DNA of 23,655 bases, taken from NCBI GenBank assembly GCA_019155205.2, contig JAHNZQ020000079.1, positions 1,405,007-1,428,661 of the forward strand. The letters are read 5' to 3'. Shown in pieces: positions 18,984 through 23,655 of the stretch. The notes beneath the pieces are model-generated. The model was not told the DNA's origin. It worked only from the letters and a program-made list of their open reading frames with translations, and searched no databases. Every line of letters starts with the position of its first letter. Position 1 is the first letter of the stretch. The DNA comes from Gracilaria vermiculophylla. Its lineage: Eukaryota > Rhodophyta > Florideophyceae > Gracilariales > Gracilariaceae. The position numbers were made by a program, and so were the translations under genes.

Positions 18984-20531
18984 AATTCCAAAGATCCAAC
19001 GGTCCTCTGCTAACTTGGGAAGGAAACGTTTGGGCGATCTATATTACTCTCGTCTGATATACAGTTGATTCACTCCATTGATATGCAAAAACTTTGATTC
19101 ATTCAACGACCAGCTTTCGAGAACAGAAGCGCTCTCTCTCCCTGCCCCGCTGATATTATATGGAACTTTAATCAATTTTCAGAAGATTCCGCGACGGCCT
19201 TTTTACTCTTTCGGTGGGCGCAAGTATAGATCTCCGGTGATTGGTCCGCTTTGAAGGCATGCGGCTTTTATGTGCATGCATCCAGGTCAGAATCTGAGGA
19301 TGAGTCAAAAATGAGAGGATGCGTATAATGTCGACCTGGGCGTTGTCAGAATCATTTCTGATTTTTCCCTTTTCCTTGTCGCGATTTCCATGCGGGCGCA
19401 GTGTTTCTTTTATTCTCTTTTGACCTTTCTCCTCCTTTTTTACTATGTGCACCCCATGGCAGCTTATCCAGTTGAAGTTTGCGGGGACATCGTGCTCGGG
19501 TATCTCAATGTAAGCACCGTCTCACAAGTTCTCATTTTATTCGGCAACGGCTTTATCGAGTATCCAGGGCGGAGCGCAGTCCATCTTTTTGCGTGTGACT
19601 TGTTCGATTTGCGATCGCGTTCAAGATCTCATTGAGAAAGCTTACTCATCAAACTTTTGTTGTAAAAGAGATGTCCGTGGTGTATCTTCTTGTTCCCTTG
19701 CCCGATTCCTCGCCAAAAGTTACCATTACGGTAGTGGAGAAGCGTTAGCTATGATTAGTTTAGTAAGCTGCTTCGTCATCCGTTGAATAATCATGGCCAA
19801 AAGCGCCGATCATGATCTGCTCTGATTCGTTCTGTATCATTGGGCCGTAATGGGTATTTTGTGATGTGACTGGTACTTCCTCTGCAAGGATAACTTCCAA
19901 TACCCTTTCTTGTAATTTTCCGGCTGGTTTTCCGTCGGTATCAAGACGAACGTGTTCGTATCTATCTCTCATCGGTGGAATTCAGTGAGATTTCCTACAT
20001 TTAACGTAGAACTGGGCAGTCTGCGTGACATTGGCATCAACCCATCTCACCGGGTCATTTAGCTTCGATGTCTTGTTGTAGACCCAGAGTGGAGCCCTGG
20101 GGCTGAAGTAATGTGGCGGAACGAGGTGGTTACTCTGTGCGTTTAGAAGGTTTTAAAGGGAAAGAGCTGCTGTTGTGCGCTTAAGAGCGTGGAGTACTTC
20201 TTCTGGGATCCGAAGGACTGCCATGCCCAGTAGTGACGGCGAGTACCCTCTAGTGAGTGGAAAAGAGCTCATAGTCGAGTTGCCATGGAATAAACTGCTC
20301 AGGAAAGATGTTCTGGGCGCAATGGTACTCGGTGAAGCGGTTGTTTTCTCTTTGGCTTTTCGAACAAAAATGGATTTGAATAGGCCATTGTTACATTCAA
20401 TCTTGCCATTCTCAGACGAGTGTCTGGCAGGACGGTCTTCCATCTTGATGCCATGTGAGGTCATGAGTTATTTAAGCACTGGCCTCGTGAATTCAGGGTC
20501 TGCACTGAAGAATTTTTGGGGCTCCGAGTAA
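18984..20531 (-). pseudogene. Copia family 2 pol, integrase end to RT middle
   Basis: The minus strand from 20531 reads KFFSADPEFTRP, then MTSHGIKMEDRPARHSSENG and KIECNNGLFKSI (integrase core with the third catalytic residue). FLSSLFHGNSTMSSF and RGYSPSLLGM follow, then a linker (APLWVYNKTSK, VRWVDANV, PPMRDRYEHVRL). RT starts with HDVPANFN, HIVKKEEKGQKRIKETL and PHGNRDKEKGKIRNDS. It continues to KLIKVPYNISGAG and WSLNESKFLHINGVNQLYI before the piggyBac element cuts it. Sequence upstream of the integrase core is absent; copia-1 sequence begins at about 20540. Confidence 0.85.
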
Positions 20532-20539
20532 CTAATTAG

Positions 20540-22285
20540 ATACGTGGCCTGTGGAAAAGCAAATTTTATTGAAGATGAAAATATGGAAAGAAGATTCGTA
20601 GAAGCAAATCTTGATTAAAAGAAAAGGAACTGAAGAACAAAATTTCCTGGACTCAGACATGTTGAACGCTGCAAGTAATACAAAAGTGGCACAAAATAAA
20701 ATAGAACCCGAAACAAATATGCACAAAAACAACAACAATTACAAAGTACGATAGTAAGAAAATGGCCAACATGGATCATTTACAAACATGCAGAAGCCCC
20801 AGAAAATACAAATTTGGCGGTTATTATGATGCTTGCAGATCAATCTGAACCGAAAACGTTTAAGACAGCATTAGTAAGAGGCAATTCTAAATTATGAAGA
20901 GAAGAAATTAAAAAAGAGTTGAAATCTCACTATGACAATGAAACTTGGATTATGGTTCCAAAAAACCTCTAACATGCATATTTGACAGCTTACGTTGGGC
21001 TTTAAAACAAAACCGGAAACAAAATTCAAGAAAACGTATTCGAAGTCAGAATGGTGCAGTGAATATCAACAAAAATACGGAATCGACTATTTCGAAACAT
21101 ATGCACCTGTTGTAATACATGCATCATTAAGAGCACTACTTGGTGCAGATTCCGAAGAATAAATGTTTGTAAACATACTGGATTTTCAAACGGCATTTAG
21201 AAATCGAGATCGTGATGAAAAAAACAAATATGGAACACTCGGAAGGCTTAAGTGATGTGAACAATCCTTAGCATGTTTGCAAACTTCAAAAGTTAATGTA
21301 TGGCGTAGAAAAGGCACGAAGAGCATGTGACAAATCATTTACTGATGTACTGCAAAGCACGAATTCTAAAACATCTTTCATAGATAATGGAATACTCTTT
21401 GTAATTCTGCAAGGAAATGTTTTTATTGGTCTTTTTGTATATGAAGTTGTCATTGCCAGTGAGTCAGAAGCTGAAATCTCTACAATGAGGCAAAACATGT
21501 ATTCTGCGTATAAAATAAAATATCTAGGACAACGTCGACATCTCTTTGGCATAGAAATTGATGATCATCGAAGAAAAAGATTTTTGGAATTATTTCAAGA
21601 ACAATATGCCACTAAGGTTTTAAAAATATTTAATATGAATTTGTGCAAGGGAATCAATACTCTGAAGGAAGTAAACATAATTCTAAAACCTGCAAAATAA
21701 CATTGCTCAGAAACAAATATTCATTCTCGAGACCTTCATGGTTCAAATATTTATCTGATGCATTGCACTAGACCTAGTTTGTCTTTTGCCATTGGAATTT
21801 TAAGGCAGTTTACAGAACAATTCTCAGAAGTTCACTGGAAAACATGCAGAAGGGTTTTACGCCATATACAAAAAATGAAAACTTATAGACTTTTAGACCG
21901 ACCAACTTTGGACAGAACTTTCAAGAAATGCAGTAATTAAACGCGGGGTAGTACATTCAACAAAAAATCAATTTCTGAGTATGCAATAATTTATCAGAAT
22001 TCATTATTTTCACGGAGTAGTCGAAAACAGAATTGTGTGGCCCTTTAAACTACATAAGCAGATCTAAGCGCTTTTAGTAAACCTGTGAAATAAATGCATG
22101 AGCCTGTAAGAATCACTGAAAGAACCGAAATCAAATTTAGTATGTCATACACACTTTATGCGGACAATGAATCGTCTCTAAAACTGTCGAAAAAGAAAGA
22201 CAGACACGGGAAATCAATACACATTATAATAGGTTACTTCTATGTTCAAGATTGTTCGGTAAAACTTCATGTTGGATTGGAATAA
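20540..22285 (+). pseudogene. Copia family 1 pol, RT and RNase H
   Basis: The plus strand reads a linker, then EPKTFKTALVRGN, then KKELKSHYDNETWIMVPKNL, the entry to copia RT. IDYFETYAPVV and FVNILDFQTAF (first catalytic Asp) follow. The catalytic box is damaged: where copia has Y-V-D-D the sequence reads FVYEVVIAS near 21433-21459. Later landmarks are KYLGQRRHLFGIEID, TRPSLSFAIGILRQF and HWKTCRRVLRHI. RNase H has YADNESSLKLS and KSIHIIIGYFYVQD. Stops and a frameshift near 21250 inactivate it. Gag, protease and integrase are missing. Confidence 0.85.
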
Positions 22286-22387
22286 TGCCCTACATAAAAA
22301 AGGATTGAAAATATTTTTACGAAACCATTGAAAAAAATCAAACACGAACTGTTTTCACAAGATCTGTGACTTGTACAGTTTTTCACT

Positions 22388-22682
22388 CGAGATGAGGTAT
22401 TACAGACGCCAGTAGAAGCTTTTCGAACACAATATACAACGAGAAGAATCTGGAAGTTTCCAAAAGATTCTATTCAAGAACATGATCTGTATTCTTGTTA
22501 AATTATGATTTAAAAAAATATGGAACTATTCTGTATAGAATAAATAATGTAGAACAATATATAAGAACAGCCCTCGCATTCATTGTGACGGATGACAGAA
22601 GCCATGCCCAGTGTTCAAGATAAGAAGAAGACTGGGTTTATTTAAGTCTATCAAAGCATTGTACTGCACAGCCTATATCACA
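22388..22682 (+). repeat. Polypurine tract and 3' LTR of copia family 1
   Basis: CGAGATGAGG (22388-22397) is a purine-rich tract in the right place. The LTR is 22398-22682, 285 bp, starting TATTACAG and ending TATATCACA, aligned end to end with 3690-3973. The first TG has changed to TA. Confidence 0.65.
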
Positions 22683-22889
22683 TCTTCCTACATCTCCATG
22701 CCTGCACAAGCAAGAAAAATTAGTTACTTCATTTAGGTCAGAGAACAAATATGGTTTGTGCTGCCGAACATTTGATTCTTACAATTTCCCCCTCTTTATG
22801 TTTTAAAGCATATGGTTTGCGATGTGTGCTTAATTTCAAAGCCTTTACTCGAATCAAAACACTTTTTAGCGCGTTATTGGTTTCGTACC
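22683..22889. other. Short unique stretch between the copia LTR and the unknown gene, nothing recognised
   Basis: The minus frame of the unknown gene stays open through here, but the residues no longer resemble copy 1 after about 22890. It is AT-rich and may be flanking DNA or a diverged part of the gene. Confidence 0.4.
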
Positions 22890-23652
22890 CGAAGGTGGTG
22901 CGTACGCGAGTTTCGTCCGCGAGGTGCGTCCCCCATCGATTCCGATTGAGCCACTGCAGGCGGTCGTACGGGGGATTGAAGGGAACCACCGCAAGGGCGG
23001 AGCGTCCATTGGCAAGACGTCCCGCTCGCCCCGCTCGCTGGTGTGAGCTCTCCTTATGGAGCAAGACTTGGAGTCGCGCCTGGATTTCCCGTTCTTCGGT
23101 GCACCTCAGATAAGGAGTATCACAGTGCTTGACCGTGGTTGGAGCGTTGTCACCATGGACCGGAGTGTGGAGCCAATGGGCGCGGTACGCATCGACGCGG
23201 TTCCGCTTCTGGTCGTTTAACGCAATCTCCGGGACGGCGCGGAATCGCATCGCCTGCAGGTACGGCCCAAAGTGGTGAATTTAATCCTCCACTGGACACG
23301 GCAGACTCATGCGCCTATCATGGAACGGGACGAACACTCGCGTGGCGCGATGATTGAAGTGCTCGGCTGGACGGGACGGTCCTCCTGTTAAGGTGTGATA
23401 CATCTCCGGATTGGAAGGGGATGTCGGCGCCGGAGTAGGAGAAGACATTCTGAAAGCGTATGCAGCAGGGTGGATAACGACAGAACGCGTGGTTGCACCT
23501 GAGGAGAGAGACCTGCCACCACTCGGGGATCGATTTGCTATATGTACCATTGCGGAGAGAGTCGTGTCGAGCCGCCACCGTGGAATCCGAGGCGAAGCCG
23601 GGCGACCGGCAACGGGCGAGTCATGGCGCACCATCGCGTGGCGCAAGTTCAT
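22890..23652 (-). pseudogene. Unknown antisense-type gene, copy 2 (N-terminal part)
   Basis: The start AATATGAAC lies at the very edge of the window. One frame runs 254 codons with a single TAA (23281-23283), where copy 1 has Tyr. Aligned blocks with copy 1: SPRIPRWR against SPCIPRRR, VFVPFHDRRMSLPCPVED against VFVPFHDRRVSLLCSVED, then DQKRNRV, AHWLHTP and PYLRCTEE. In a 59-residue block 42 residues agree. The N-terminal 90 residues are rich in Ser, Pro and Thr. Homology with copy 1 stops near 22890. In gypsy-borne copy 1 the start faces the 3' LTR, so an LTR may lie just beyond the right window edge. Function unknown. Confidence 0.6.
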
Positions 23653-23655
23653 ATT

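Overview
This is a eukaryotic, mostly non-coding window: a graveyard of nested, decayed transposable elements beside one open host-like gene at the left edge. The organism cannot be named from sequence alone. An oomycete-like genome is a tentative guess. It rests on a 14-base match (12 of 14) to the oomycete core-promoter pair (Inr plus FPR) upstream of the edge gene, and on the mix of chromodomain Ty3/gypsy, Ty1/copia and piggyBac elements. No rRNA, complete tRNA or CRISPR was seen.

Layout. 1-536 (-): the first 178 codons of an uncharacterised two-helix membrane protein, running off the window. 537-3689: intergenic, with a perfect 14-bp stem hairpin and a Tc1/mariner scrap. 3690-3973 (+): left LTR of copia family 1 plus a short gag stub. 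4152-15857 (-): a full-length Ty3/gypsy element of about 11.7 kb. It has two 555-bp LTRs, primer site, polypurine tract and target duplication, and carries gag, protease, RT, RNase H, integrase and chromodomain, all decayed. 15859-16232 and 16352-20531 (-): LTR and pol of copia family 2, split at its RT by a piggyBac-type element (17228-18983). 20540-22682 (+): the 3' half and right LTR of copia family 1. 22890-23652 (-): second copy of an unknown gene.

The parts fit a nesting history. Copia-1 was invaded by copia-2 in antisense. Copia-2 was then hit by a piggyBac-type element in its RT and by the gypsy element at its LTR edge. A deletion removed the 5' half of copia-2 together with the middle of copia-1. 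The gypsy element itself holds a solo LTR of its own family inside the integrase core, an LTR-like insert in the RT, and a 309-bp miniature LTR element with 79-bp LTRs and a perfect 5-bp target duplication.

The most interesting item is an unrecognised gene on the antisense strand between pol and the 3' LTR of the gypsy element (5104-7718), with its own AATAAA. A second, better-preserved copy lies at 22890-23652. The two share about 70% of residues in their best block (42 of 59 counted by eye). This may be an undescribed antisense accessory gene of a chromodomain Ty3/gypsy lineage. The miniature LTR element inside copy 1 is the second novelty: it pairs a copia-type half-tRNA primer site with an exact tRNA T-arm.
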